A DNA stretch of 64,000 nt from NCBI RefSeq assembly GCF_030463535.1, contig NC_132880.1:28663987-28727986 (forward strand). Direction: 5' to 3'. Source of the DNA: Salminus brasiliensis. Its lineage: Eukaryota > Chordata > Actinopteri > Characiformes > Bryconidae. Position 1 is the first letter of the stretch. Every line of letters starts with the position of its first letter. Both the position numbers and the translations under genes were made by a program. The notes beneath the pieces were generated by a model. The model ran no database searches, had not been told where the DNA came from, and saw only the letters and a program-made list of their open reading frames with translations. This document shows positions 1-13,470 of this stretch, one piece after another.

Positions 1-1190
1 AATATTTCCACCATAAAATTGGCACAATGTAAAGTGCAACGGTTTGATTCAAATTATATCAAATAACTGAAAACAACCGTAAAAAACGAAAAATTTGAAG
101 ATGCAAGGTCAAACTGCGACAATGTTAAAAAAATAATATTAATAATATAGTGAATATTGGTAAAATGGGTCATATCTTTTTTATCACAATGTCATATTAA
201 ATTGGCATACTTTGATACTTTTATTAAAGCCTTACAATCTCATTTACACTTTTCTAATAAACTATATAAATAATAAATACTAAACTTGGACAGAATATCT
301 CTTCTTAGTTGACCAAATGCTGGATTTCTTTATGTGGAACACTTTTACTGTCAAACTCCTCTTTGACAGTTTTTCACTCAAAAAATCTGGTTGGGGTTAA
401 TACTTTAATCAGCAGATTTAAACGATTTGTTCTATTTGAAATATAAATATAGAGTATAAATAGCAAATAGCATCCACTGCTAAACAAAAGTTGGATTTCT
501 GCTTATGTGAATGTAAAGTGAAGTGCACATTTTAACAAGTAAATACAACAGTTAACAGTCTAATACAAATGCTTTAGTTTTAGCTGCATTATAAGGACAT
601 ATAGAAAATATTGATCCTAAAATTATAGTATTTACTTCCGTTTCCCATAGATTAGGCTTCTTTTCCCCCATGTGCTCTTTGATATTGTATTGTTCAGTGT
701 ATTATCACAATTATTACAATGACCATATGCTTATGCAGTGTTGGCCATGTGAGCATCAGCAAAATGATACTAATAAAAATGAAAACACTGTAACTCTGTG
801 GATAAGTTTCCTGTTTTATTATTTAACATATCACCTGCTCAATTGCTAAAAACACTTAGTCTCTTTCTCTAGATCTGAGAATAGCACTTTTTAAAAGGCT
901 CACTGACAAAAACAGTAAGCCATATATTAGTCACTTTATAACTAGTGATTTGTCTCTGCTGCATTGTCTGAATAGAAAATTGCCTGGCAATTATATGTTA
1001 CGAAATAGCTTTGGCTGGCATTTATCATTGTTTGCGATTGTTGAGGATTTATGTATTCTGTAACTCAAAGAAAGAAAAATGTGAACAATAAGGGCCCAAC
1101 TTATTTAACCTCAAACTCAAACTTTTTTTTGTTTTGTGACATACTACCTTATACTGGGTATGTGAGAATGAGCCAATTACAAAGCTTACT
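1..1190. other. AT-rich gene-free DNA
   Basis: No reading frame with gene-like composition, splice structure or recognisable domain is visible on either strand. The sequence is AT-rich with short homopolymer runs. It is probably upstream intergenic DNA of tac1. Confidence 0.6.
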
Positions 1191-1195
1191 TATTT

Positions 1196-1480
1196 ATACA
1201 TGCACTCACCATTCACTTTATTAGAAACACCTATATTGTGCTTCCACTCACCGGCCACCATAAGCCCCACTACTGTATACAGGTGTAAAATGACAAACTG
1301 TAGTAGTAGTCTGTAGTTGCTGCACAGGCATTATTATTCAGATATTATTTGGGTGGTGGTTTATTCCCAGCCCAGCAGTGACACTTATTCTCTTATTCCC
1401 AGTGACACTGATGTTGTAATGTTCTCAGTAGTATATGTGGTGCTGGTATGGGGTATTATGCACAACAGTGCTGAAAATAA
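1196..1480 (+). mobile_element. Decayed dispersed DNA-element relic (TTAGAAACACC family)
   Basis: The stretch has the landmarks of a repeat family I know from many ostariophysan sequences: 'ttattagaaacacct' near the left end, 'cagatattatttgggtggtgg' in the middle, then 'cagcagtgacact' and 'gtggtgctggtatgggg'. A better copy lies at 14585-15030. Further pieces of this family seem to lie at 2365-2490 ('caccagcaaggtggag') and 47585-47780. It is heavily diverged, with no coding capacity. The family assignment is from memory of the consensus, not a database search. Confidence 0.55.
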
Positions 1481-2359
1481 AAAAGCTTAAGAAGGCTATT
1501 TTTCCATCAAAGCATTTTGTAATAACATATTTAATGTAATGACATAATTTCCTGCAAAAATGTGTTGGTGTGTTAGTTTTGCTTTATCAGTATAAAAAGT
1601 TGTGTTTGATATGTTTCCATCTGTAATTTCACGTGTCGTTAATTCCGTACTATTGGCTTCTGTGCCATCCTCATGATCTACTGATCGGGACAGTATTTTG
1701 TTTGTTTTATTAGTTTTTTTTGGAGATCCCATTTCTTTGTCATATACAGAATGGTATAAATGTGTCAGAATGTGAGTTTTTTTATTTGTACACACATTAT
1801 TAATATTTTTTTAATTTTATGCTAAATTGTATGTATATAAACAGGGACTTTTCAAATTAAGAAAAATTATCAAAAGACAAATTAATTAAGGGTTTGGTCC
1901 TTTTTTCTTATCTTTAGTAAGCAAGGCATTAGCTTTGCAACCTTCAGATGCAAAAACCAACCTGCCACCCTCTACCTCAGATAATGCAACTCAATTTATT
2001 GAGAAACAATGATCAGTAACCAGTCTGAGGGCTTCAGTTAATAACCAGCCTAGATTTGGGCCAGCCATGTTTAGTCGAAATCTAACTTAAGCTAAAGTCA
2101 GTTGTCAATTTTCATGACTGAACCATCAGAAAAAAAAACACTAGACAAGAACGATATTCCTGGCAGAACAGCATGGCAGAAAACATTGTTGACCAAGAAG
2201 ATTATAAATGCTTGTCTCAAGTTACACCTAGATGAGTTCGGGCCAATGTATTATGAAAAGATGACTCTAAAGACAATTGATGGTGGCATCGGGATCAGAA
2301 TGTCATGCTGCCACTGAGGGAACTATAAGTTCTGCTCCAAATAAAACAACCTACAGCAT

Positions 2360-2495
2360 TTTCTGGAGCTGAAAAGTGACAACATTCCTTATAAAAACAC
2401 TGACCACTGATGAAGGACTAAAGGCAGGCCAGTACCTAACTGTACACCAGCAAGGTGGAGCTATGAGAGAGTGGTGTTTTCAATAAAGAGCCCAG
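2360..2495 (+). mobile_element. Fragment of the TTAGAAACACC-type repeat (3' part)
   Basis: It contains 'actgtacaccagcaaggtgg' followed by 'gagtggtgttttcaataaag'. This corresponds to the right part of the copy at 14585-15030 ('actttacaccagcaaggtgg', 'ggggttctaataaaaagtgg'). The copy at 1196-1480 ends about 900 bases upstream, so the two pieces may be one element split by a later insertion. Confidence 0.45.
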
Positions 2496-3296
2496 GGAGT
2501 TTATGTTGTACTACATATGACTACATTTTACAATGTATATGTATATTGTATATTGTCTATTGATAACCATGTGGCACTTTAGAGGAATATCAGGTGATAT
2601 TTAGCAATAGTGTGAGCATACTACTTACACAAAAGACTACTGATCAAAGATCTCCCCATGCCGCATGTTCCCTTTCATGATGATGATGCCCAGGATGAAT
2701 TCAAATTTAAAAGAAAGGAAGGGCCACCATAAGGGTCAAAGCTGAGGGAGCTCATTCTTGTCAAATGTAAATGTCAGTGTCACCAAAACCTTATTTACAC
2801 TTAATATTTACAAGACCTCTTTTCAACTGAAATGACCCACTGCACCTGCATATTAACCTAAGACCCAGCTGTGAAATTGCATAAGGAATTTGCACCTTTA
2901 ATACAGACAACCTACATTTTATGTTGAATTTTCTTACACTTTATTTTAAATCATTGCGGCATACACAATTCTAAGAAGATGGAAATCCCCTACACTGAAT
3001 AAAAAATGTCTTTTACTCTTAACTGCTATGTTTCCATCCTGTGAGCGTAGGCTTTTTGCCATAGCCACACTCGCAAGGTCTAGGCTAAAAACCCACTCAG
3101 GTTTATGGACAGTGGAGAGGTTGGATGGTGGTGTTTTAGGGTACTCCCAAGTCTGTGTTACCTTCTGGCTCTCTCCTTTAAAGTTAATCTATTATGGTCA
3201 GATCTGCTGGAGATGCTAGTCACACTATGATAATGTTCACATTCTCTGTACTCCAAAAATCCAAAAAGAACTAATTCAATCTCTATACCTTCTAAC

Positions 3297-3297
<1 letters not shown>

Positions 3298-3330
<33 letters not shown>
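3298..3330. repeat. (ATT)n microsatellite
   Basis: About eleven uninterrupted ATT/TTA units are read directly from the sequence. Confidence 0.95.
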
Positions 3331-3778
3331 GCCATCACTACTATGACTATATTGGTACATCTGAGCATGACAACAGACTTTTCATCAATAATTTATAAGT
3401 GATTTTGACCAGAGGAGGATGGATACCCTCTTGTAATTCTTGTTACTATTCTAGACAAAAACATTAATTGGAACAAAGACTTTACATAATGCAAAGGGTA
3501 TTTATTGATTTATGAAAAAGGCCTGTACATTTACAAAATGTTATTTCACCACTCTAAATAACTAAAAACACAAAAATGATAGGAAAAATATAGCCATTGT
3601 GTTGAGAAATATAATCTAATCTTTAACCACTCAGATAAAAGTAAAAAGAACATATTTTAAAATGTTTGTATAGACAAGATAAAGACATTTATAAAACAAA
3701 CACTAGATTAAAAATGTAGAAATGTAGAGCAACCCCCTAACTCTGTGAACCCAGGACATATTTTGTTATTGTATTGTT

Positions 3779-4050
3779 AAGACTTATTATACACTAACTA
3801 CTTTGAATTCATTAGTGTCAACTATAATTAATTCTGTAATTATGGTAAATTCATTAATACACACTATGAATCATTCAGTAACAACTATAAATTCATTAGT
3901 ATTTACTATGAATCATTTAGTAACTACTATAAATTAACTAGTGTCCACTATGAATCATTTAGTTATGACTACAAATTCATTCATATCAACTATGAATCAT
4001 TTGGTAACAACAATGAATTAATTAGTGTCCACTATAAATTAGTTCAATAT
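3779..4050. repeat. Degenerate AT-rich minisatellite, about 21-bp unit
   Basis: Imperfect units of the type 'actatgaatcatttagtaa' and 'actataaattcattagtgt' alternate, which gives a higher-order period of roughly 43 bases. A related array with the same 'cagtaactac...aattatt' flavour sits inside an asns intron at 31190-31520. Confidence 0.75.
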
Positions 4051-7000
4051 TGAATACTGACAATTCACAGAACCATTTGAAGATTAAACAGTTCTTTGCC
4101 TACTCATATGGTTCTTCTCTATGATGGAAAACTTCCAGTATATGGTTTGTTGAGGAATGTTTTTTTTTTTTTCAATTGATTCTATGCAGCAACAAGAAGG
4201 GTTCCAGTCAGATAACCTCTTTTTAGTACTATACAAAGATCTTTTGGTTAGAATCAATGACTTTGTCAGGGTACGAGTTTTAAAATGCTATTTAAGGAAA
4301 TTACATTTACTCTATAAATCCAACTGCAGTAATCTAATAAATATGTCCACTACCTGGTGACTTACTGGCCAGTCCACACACAAAATAATAAACATTTGAA
4401 ATACTTGCTTTCAGGTAGTGCAGAAAGGCCTATGTTTTAAAATAAATGAAAGATGTAATGTCTAAAAAGACAATCAACTTGAAATTTTGTGATAAATTCA
4501 GACATACAAAAATGAGTTGTCAGTTATTTACTCTACACTGAAACAAGAATCGTGATGCACCTTTATTATAGTCGTTCTTTCTGTCTCTCAAATTCTCTCG
4601 TTCTGTCTAGCAATCTTTATTTCTCTTTCATTAAACTCTAAGCTAAAAATGATCTTGACTGTGATAAAGTCACAATATAAATGTGATAATATGATTATAA
4701 TTCTTGTGATTGTTCTTTTTCTTCTTCATCTTATTAATAATATTATTATTCATTCTCTGAGTTCTCAGATACAGACCAGCAAACTTAAAGCACAGAGAAA
4801 CTGTGCAGTGACAAATGCAGAAGTACTGCAGTTAAATCTGATTTGAGAACTAAAATGTTTTTCATTTACAATAAATAGGAGTATAATGGCAGGAGCTACT
4901 CATTTATACACAATTTATAGATTATGATTTCAGATAAATGTGGTGTAGACATAGACCTAACTTACTTACTTAATATCACACATAAAGAATATCCAGGGAG
5001 AAACATAACCACTGCTCAATGTAAATAGCTCACTAATTGTGTATGTGGTCATATGTTATATAGAAAAAAATGTAGATATTTTTCTTCTATAGGTGCAATA
5101 TTCCGTAGGCTTGTGATTTAATGAGGCCCTTTCAACAGAGGCCAAGGCTGGAGCCATGACTGGTACTGGAAAATTGAAAATATCCTTGATACTGAGTGCT
5201 GTCATTTGACATATGAATATGGTTGCACTAAGAGCCTTGTGTAAGATGTTTGTTAACACAAGGCCCTGGTAAATTCCTCAAGCTCACCACAAAAGGGCCT
5301 CATAACTGTGAGAGCTCTTACTTTATAAGGCTTTTCAACTGTGAAGGTAAAACATCTCAAGAACAAATTCCTTATCAAAAGCAAGGACATGTTTAAAAAG
5401 CATTCTTCCTACAGCTCTGCAGGAGAAAGATAGATCATTTAAAATATCTTCCAATAAGATGTAAATATCTTTCATTGTGAATAAAAGAATAAAAAGTTGG
5501 GCTTGTTGCAAATATTTCCATTTTACTGATTTTGTACATGCTGTATGGATAGCAGTCCCTGACAGTCATTGGCAATCCATAGCCTACAATGTTAAAAAGA
5601 GTTCTTTTTACAATGTCGGAGGAACTACTTTTGGCAACCTAAAGAATCTTTCAGTGGGTGTCTCTCAGAGAATTGCACTTATAAATGAGGTGTGTGATTT
5701 TTTTTTTGTGTTTGTGTCTTTTTATGATTCGAGAAAATCTCCACATAACCCTTAAGCTGGTATAGAACAGTTACATTACATGGAGGTTTTTCAAGTCTTG
5801 TAAAAGGTCTTGCTTGCTCACTTGCCATTAGGACAAGATGTTTACCCGTCATCAAGAGATAGGGAGGTCAATCCCTGCCATCCATGGTCAAGTGTCGAGA
5901 GAGTGTAACAGGCCTAGCTCTTTCCATATGGGGCCCGCAGCCAGTACAGGAATGAAAATATAAAATGCCCTGTAAATGTTTACAATTACAGCATGAGGGC
6001 CCCCTTTATACCATTTGTGGGATTCTACAAAATAACATATTCACTTACTTAACCATTCTTATAGTATATTAAAGACGTTATTTTGTTAGGTAGATTGATG
6101 CTATGCAGTCTATCCTATACAGTAACTATACACTGATTTGTTATTGTTTGCAGGCTGTCTGTAATTGGTCTAAATCATTCTTTATATTATCCATGCAGTC
6201 AATTTAACGTTCTAGAAATACTGATGATACCCATCATACACTCAGAAAAGGGCGTTCTAACAATAATCTATCACAACAGTGACAACATTTCAAGCCTAAC
6301 CCCATCTACAGTCTCTAACTGGATTCCACAAAGGTGTTTCTGATAAATTGGCCTGCGAGACATAATTAACATATAAGAAACATTCATCATTACATCATAC
6401 CGATGTCGTGCTGTGCTGCACGATCTTGTCCAAAGGGTCGGGAACATCCTGATGTCACTCCTGTTTTTTCATGGAGTGCGTAATTGGTCCAGATTAACGT
6501 CTACCCTTGGTTTCCCCCCTCTCCTAATGACGCAAAGAAGAGTAATGAGCCAATCCCCTATAGCTGCAGGATGAGACAGAGATGCAGACACACCCTCCTC
6601 TGCGCCCCCATTCAGGAAATAAGCTCCACACAATCGTACTTGCAGACAGACTGATGGACACACACACACTCACAATCCCCACCCCACTCTTGCTGAGGCA
6701 GTAATGTCGGAAGGATCTCCTGCGCAGTTTGTTTGGAAGTGATTGATGGCGTTCTCCATTCAGGACAGCAAAATAGTCCCTCCCTTCATTAAAAGTGACA
6801 GTGACTTTATTTAATCACGCAAGCCTCCACTTGAGCAGGGGACAATGACATCATATCAAGTCCCAGGGGACGGAAGAGTGGCATCAACCCCCACTCAAGT
6901 TAAAGTGATGCTATTTTATTAAAACAATGACTCAAGTACAAATAAGCCAAAGTACCAAACTAAGTTTCTCTCTTAAAGGGTCAATATCATTGAATACCTA

Positions 7001-7150
7001 AACTGTCCAAAGTAAAAAAAAAATATTTGTAGTAGCTATAAACATAGCTACAATTTTAAAAACAGTTCATGTCGTCCAAATATGGAATATAAACTGCAGA
7101 AATGGCAGCCATGCAATAAAAGATCCACTTTGTATATTTTAGTAGATCAA
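4051..7150. other. Gene-free intergenic DNA
   Basis: No convincing gene is visible; open frames here are under 95 codons and have no recognisable product. The part at 6380-6900 is less AT-rich than its surroundings and contains several homeodomain-type TAAT cores and a TGACATCA motif near 6845. This makes it a weak candidate for a regulatory region, but nothing firmer can be claimed. Confidence 0.5.
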
Positions 7151-7152
7151 GA

Positions 7153-7691
7153 CTGAGGGCCCTATCTTACACCCTGCACAAGGCATGTCACAATGCTTAT
7201 TGCTCATCTTACACCTCGCCAACAACCTATTTTCTTGCCTTTCTTCTGCATTGTTTACTTAGCAACGGTGCTTGTGAATATATCTATGCCGATTGGCGTG
7301 GTGGTCTCCAAATGAGGTGTGTTCAGGTACATTTCTGGCATATTGCTATCTTGGCTACGGAAAACATATGTGACCACTGACTGAGTCAGACGTTCTTTGC
7401 TATCTTGGCAGTGGATTGTCAACACAGGCGTGTGCCCAACGCACGTACACCCCCTGCTTTGCACCTCTGAAATAGCAATCCGCCAAAGTCTGAGGGCACC
7501 TGGCTCTTAAAGGGAATGGTTTATTGCATGTTACGCCCAAAACACACCCATGATTAATTAAGAGACTTAGTACATGCCTTCTGTGAGTTTCGAGCCGCGT
7601 AAGGCGTACTTTTCCTGTTGTTGCAATAGCAAAGACAAACTGGTGCCCTAAATCAAGCTGCGCCAAAAGATCACTAAAAGAGGGCCCTGAG
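7153..7691. mobile_element. Non-autonomous DNA transposon with GGGCCCT ends
   Basis: The left end reads 'gagggccctatcttacacc' and the right end 'ctaaaagagggccctga', an inverted pair around AGGGCCCT. The interior carries 'ggtttattgcatgttacgcc' and 'caaaacacacccatgattaa', landmarks of a short element found in many teleost genomes. The two open frames inside on the minus strand are accidental. Length is about 540 bases, with no transposase. Confidence 0.7.
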
Positions 7692-10600
7692 TAAAGATTT
7701 TTTTAGGAACCTCTGTTTTAAGATTGTTGAATGAAATCTCCTCCAGCTTTATATAAATGCAGTCCATCTAGCATCTATCAGCACAGGAACTGAACTGTGT
7801 AAATGAAAATGCTAAAGCTTCAAGTGAGAGGTGTAGAAGTAGCATAGAAGTAGATTATCATGTTTGAAAAAGAGATGTAAATGTGAAGAACATTAAGGGT
7901 TCTTCCTTGAGCCATTATGTGAAGGATCTGTAGACCCTATAAAGGTTTCTTACTTGCACAGAAACAATTCCTATAAAGCTTTATTTATTGATTTAGGGAA
8001 CCACACCTGGATGATGGGAACCAAAACTTCTGTGGCATCACTCAAAGAATCATTTTGGCACCAATATCTTTTAAGAACTCCCATAAAAAAAACATGAAAA
8101 TATTGTTTCAAGAATCATAGACATCCAAGTGGTCGTATGAGTTGTCAGGGTTCTATACTGTGTAATGGCCTGCACTAAAGAATCCCTGAATAACCTTATT
8201 TTAAGAATGTGTTAAAAAGGGTGTATACCAGCAGTGCTTTTAAGGAAACCAAACAGAACACTGTATGCAGGTGGGCTTGTGACCATTCTATCCAGTCTCA
8301 AGTGAGAGTATGAGCAAAACCAATTGACATGTTGTCAATGCAGTTAAAGGTATTAGGAACAAGCTTTTGGAATTCAAGCCTCAATAGATTAGAAAGGACC
8401 TTTAAGCTCTACTGTGCTGAGAACAAACACATTCTGTAACACTAGCGTATGGCCCACCGATTACTTTATCAGTGATTGTTACAGATATGTGTGAAAAGAT
8501 CCTCAAAGTAGCATTTTTAAAAGCCCAAGTGCTCTGTGCTGGTTTATCATTTGCAAGTTTAATTTCCCTCACACAGATAAACAGACCCAAATGAGTCTAT
8601 CATGAGGCTTTCCTTTTGCATAATTTGCCATAGCTGTGTTCTCTAGGTATTTTAGTAGTTTTGATGAGCCTGATCAGTGAATCACTCTGGTTAGTATATG
8701 CTTCAGAGATAGCCTTTATCTTTATCTTTAAATGTAAAGTTAGCAAACATTTAGTTGAGCTTTGAGCTTAAATTGCCATAGACTATCAAAATGTAGGTAG
8801 TGACTAACTATTTTTAAAATAAGCTCCACCATATTTAAGAGTATTTTATCATTAGAGGAACAGTTCAGCAAAATAAATTTAATTTACATAATTTATCAAG
8901 GCATGTTTGGTATTTTACCTGAGCTTGTTTAGTTTTGATTAGGAAATGCTAGGCTACCACTGCGACATTGCAATAACTTCTTTTTTCTCAAATAAATTGT
9001 GTCTGTTGTACATAACGCTGGATATATCCCACATATTACTCAACTCATTTGTGTAAGCAGAATATTTGTGATCATTTTCCAAATCCTTAACTAATAATTG
9101 ATTTTAGTCTGTCAACATTAGCAAATGAATAATGATTGGCCCATGCAAGCTTTAAAAAGCACATTTTAAAAGAGAACAAACTGCAGTGATGTTGGATTGG
9201 CTAATTTCTTTAATATTGATGTTTCTCAACAAGTCCAGTAGCAGAGTCAGTTATGGAGTTCAGTAATGTACAGTGGGTCTGTGTGTGCAATACAACCTGA
9301 GTAAAACGTACACCTTTACCATTGGCTTCTGACACCATATATTTGCATACTGGGGTGTCCCCCCTCCCCATTCTCTTATGCAGTTTTATGTTATGTTTTT
9401 GTAACAGTTGACTGCCTGGCCTCATTGTTGTAGGCTGTAAGAGCAAGTTGCCATTTTCTGTAGTGCTGAGTGTGACTCTGACTGGTTGAGTACTGCTATG
9501 TTCACTCTTGCATTACCACAAGATGCTTTCAGTGTTTTTGGCAGATTAGTAATACTCAAGTAATACTCGATTTTTTTTTAATATTTAAAAAGTTTTCCTT
9601 TGGTCAAGATTTTAGGTCAACCCAAAAGATTCAATTCAAGTAATAAGGATGTAGTTATTCTAACCTAATGTATTTGAGTTGTTCTTAACTTAACTGAATC
9701 TTAACTAAATTCAACAAAACGGATTGCCTTAAATAATTAAAGTGAACTTATCCAGGTTTACAGAATTGCTTAAAGCTTTGTGTCCACTGTAATTCTAGGA
9801 TCTCTTTCAATAAATAACATATAATAAATAATAAAGTAATAATATATAATAAATCATAATATATAAGTTATAACATATAATAACTAATACAGTTTTTGAT
9901 AAAGAGTGTAATATTCATATTAGACACATTCAGCCCCTGTCCTGGAGGGTCTTTTCACACACCTGCATTGCAGTTGCTGACAGAGTCTATGGTGGTTTAT
10001 ATGGTATTGCTACCGTTCTGATGTAGAAGAAAGGCTAAATGAAACCATGCCAAGACACTCATTACACTTGGCACAGTCTGCTGCCACTGTGCCGCCACAA
10101 GCAATGCTGTTAGAGTGGACCGTCTTAATTAAAATCCGGCTGAATGGCACTGTCCATGGTGCTGAATGGTAACGGGGGCTCCCCTGCCTCTCCCAGAGGA
10201 CATGCGGAATAGAAGCCACTAGGCAGGCGAGTCAAAGAAAGTCTGGGAAGTACACAGTGTCTGAATAACATGATTGTTCAGAGGACAAAGGACATCTTTT
10301 TTTTAAAGAATTGTTTTGGTGCATTCAGCTTGGTTATATTATAAACCCTTTGTGCTAACTCAAAGTCACTCCCTGCTGTAGTCATCAGGCAGACGATCGA
10401 TTGATTGAAGTTTTAGCTTTGTGAAAATGTTGAATAGTGAACACAGCTGCAAAAGACAGCTTGGGAGAGATAAAAGTAAATAAAAAGTGATAAGAAAAGA
10501 AAAGTGCTTTTTTTGTTTTTGTGTGTATTATTGTATATGAAAACTTGAAGAGCAAATGCTAGTGGAGGTTGATTTATTGTGAAATAATGGCTGACAGAGG

Positions 10601-10770
10601 CTGAGAAAAGCTGAAAAATCATCAACTATCAAGACTACTCACTCTGATTGGGTGTTTGTTAGGGCTAAGGTTTACTATTCAACAATATTCCCCTTTGGAA
10701 GCTTTCAGAATCTTCCTGGCTCAATTATTGTGCAACTCCTGTTTAGATACTTGGTTTGACAGTGGCAAAC
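7692..10770. other. Gene-free intergenic DNA
   Basis: It is AT-rich with no supported gene. Short low-complexity tracts occur, for example the ATAATA-rich stretch at 9815-9890. Nothing else is recognisable. Confidence 0.5.
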
Positions 10771-10774
10771 ACTA

Positions 10775-11475
10775 GCAGATATTATCAATCCTGATTCTTC
10801 TTGACCTGCCCGGAGCCCTAGACACAGTCAACCACAAGGTTGTCTTGCTCAAACTGGTGGGGTACTCTTTTCAGGTAACTTCAAGGGGATCCACACCTGT
10901 ACCTTGTAAACTCTCCACCGGTGTTAGGCCCTCTTTCCTGCTTCCTCTATACTCTCCCATGGCAATATAATGTCCTCTCATGGTTTCCTCTGCCACTGCT
11001 AAACTGATATCCCTCAACTCAAGCCTTCCTTTCCACTCTAATGACAAATGGTCAAAACCCAATTCATAATGCGGCATCAAGTATGACTTTGTGTATGGCT
11101 TGACCCACCATCCTTCAAGACATTGCGCCGAGACATTTCTCTGTCCTGGCACAGAGCTGCTGGAATGTATTTCTCCCTGGTGTCCAAACATCAGCCTACA
11201 GAGTCTCTTGCTGTCGTTACCCATCTCTTTCAAGAGTTCTTAGGCATACACTAATCTTGTGATTACACTTACATTTTTTGGCACCATGTACTGTATTTAG
11301 GCATCAGGTACAATATATTGTATTTATCTAACCATCAAATATTTGGTATATTTGTAACTGCTTAGTAATACTAAAACTATGTCTGGGATTATGTTAGCTC
11401 TAGCCTATTCATCATAACTAGGGAGATGCCTGGATAAGAATTTCTGCTAAATGTCATAAATGTAGTGTAAATGCA
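10775..11475 (+). mobile_element. Truncated non-LTR retrotransposon (LINE), 3' portion
   Basis: On the plus strand 10790-10862 translates to a peptide like 'ILLDLPGALDTVNHKVVLL', the conserved reverse-transcriptase block with the DTVNH motif of L2/Rex-type LINEs. Downstream, 'gttaggccctctttcctgct' and 'tctcatggtttcctctgcca' match the later RT region, out of frame and internally deleted. 11160-11230 ('cagagtctcttgctgtcgtt') and 11425-11470 ('ggataagaatttctgctaaa') resemble the 3' tail of the same elements. It is inactive: there is no intact frame and no 5' end. Confidence 0.75.
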
Positions 11476-13285
11476 AATTTGTTGTGGTTGATTAGAGGGC
11501 TCATTTCAACACTGTAGTCTTATATCAGCATTACAAAGGCCAATCATGTGCTTATAATTAGCAACCATATTGTGCAGCCCTTGTCTTCTAAGAAGACTGC
11601 CCTGTTTATCCAATCCGATTTTAAGTGGCGGTGAATTACAGTGTGTAATTGTGTTTAGTAACATCCTTTGGCACTGATTGTAGTTCAGGAGGTGGGTGTG
11701 AGCAGGGACTTTCTGACCCCTATTACAACTCTAGACCTTGCATGAGAGTACAGAGCATGAGGAGGAATTGGACGCATTGAATTAGCCTTTAAACTGACCT
11801 TATAGTAGTAGTGGAGTTAGAGTTAGCTGAACATAGATAGCTATATAGCTTCCTGCAAACAGTGACAGGAGTTTTGAGGGACTATATCAATATTACAGCA
11901 TATTTCAGTACATTTAAGTGGCCATCTGCTTGGTTTTACTTACTAATTCTCACACCCAAGAGGTTGCTTGGGTGAACCCATACTTGTACCTTGCTTATGC
12001 ACCATTACTGAATGAACTACTTATTTCGGCTTTGTTTACATTGCAGGGCAAATAATTTAGAATTTACTAATGTACTAAATAATTAATCATATATATATTT
12101 TTGTAAATGTATGCTTGTGTGCATTCTTTTCCATCACAAATGAAATATGAAAAAAACATTAATAAATAGACCCAGCATTATTACAAAAATAATAGGCTTG
12201 ACTATTATATATTATACCTAGCCTCATCACTTTGAACATGCATGAAGAACTCTATTGGTGTCTTGATTTACCTATAGGACCAGTATATCAATAAAATGTA
12301 TGAATTACTAATATAATACTTGAGAGCTTGTTGCTTGTGCTCTTTATGTGACTTACCTTGTATTTCAGCAGCTACCTACTGCTGTAAAAACGAAATTCCC
12401 ATCACCTTGCGCTCACTTAAAAAAGACACATTCATTCACTATGTAAAAAATAACCATTTTCTTTATGCAACTGTGTGCTTGTACTCCTCTGCCTCCACTA
12501 CAAATTACAGTACAGGTACTACCAATCTAATTCTGCTGTGAAAAAGCAAAATGGGTAAATGGATGAATAATTTATTATATCCACTGATGTTCAAACACAG
12601 AAGAGGTTTGTTCAGTTTCTTCTAAACTCCCAGTTCTTACACCACCCTCTAGTACCCATAATTACATATTTTTACAATTATGAGAATTGTCAATTGGGCA
12701 TTCTAGCGCTTTATTGACATTCAAAATGGTCTTCACCCGAATAACAATGAAATGATGAAGGCGGGCTCGACTTTAATCATGTGGGCATATCAAACTGAAT
12801 GCTGAAAAGAGGGCTGGCTTTGTGTTCATAATTGTAACATTTGGTTTGACTGCCAAAACATTGACTTCTGATCTTTCAATCCAGTTGTTTTTTGTATAAT
12901 TGCTTGATTATTCATGTTGTACTGCTGACAGGTGTTGACTATTTAATTAAATGAAGTGCTAAGTCCTGCACCATTCACCACTCAGGCAAAAATATTGAAA
13001 GAGATTTTCTAATAATACAAATAATATCTGTTTAATGTAGGCTGGCCCTAGAAATCTTCACTTAGTGAGTTTGCTTAAATAATCTTCACTGCAATGATAA
13101 TAACTGTTTTTATGCGTTCTTATGTATCCTTGTGTTCTCAGGTTCTTCTACATCATCGTCCACAAGTTTCAAATAAAAGTACTATGAACAGTTGTTCTGA
13201 ATGTGATCCTTGGTGAGTGACTTGTTAACAAGAACGGCCCCCATAATTTACTATGGTGTCATGGCTAGCCGATGCTGCCCCAGCC
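11476..13285. other. Gene-free intergenic DNA
   Basis: I see no supported gene, RNA or intact mobile element. The region is AT-rich with scattered short inverted motifs such as 'acccaagaggttgcttgggt' near 11956. Confidence 0.5.
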
Positions 13286-13287
13286 AA

Positions 13288-13470
13288 CATGTCCATGCGG
13301 ACCCACATTGGTATTAACTGGGCTGCATGGATTTTACATGGGCATAGTGGCACACAGACACCAGCAAGGTTACAGCTGTGGGCCCTGGTTAGGTTACAGT
13401 CATGGGTCCCAGTTAGAACAAAATGGTGGACTCCAGTTGGGTTTAAGTTGTGGGCGCCTGAATGGCTATT
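13288..13470. repeat. Diverged G-rich minisatellite
   Basis: Imperfect units built on 'gtgggccctggttaggtta', 'catgggtcccagttagaac' and 'ttgggtttaagttgtgggc' repeat with a period near 27 bases. The repeat explains why open frames occur here on both strands. It resembles the 'GGGCCCATGTGGG' type of fish minisatellite and is not a gene. Confidence 0.55.

Noticed and set aside
10871-11233. 120-codon minus-strand frame
   Set aside because: Lies antisense within a decayed LINE.
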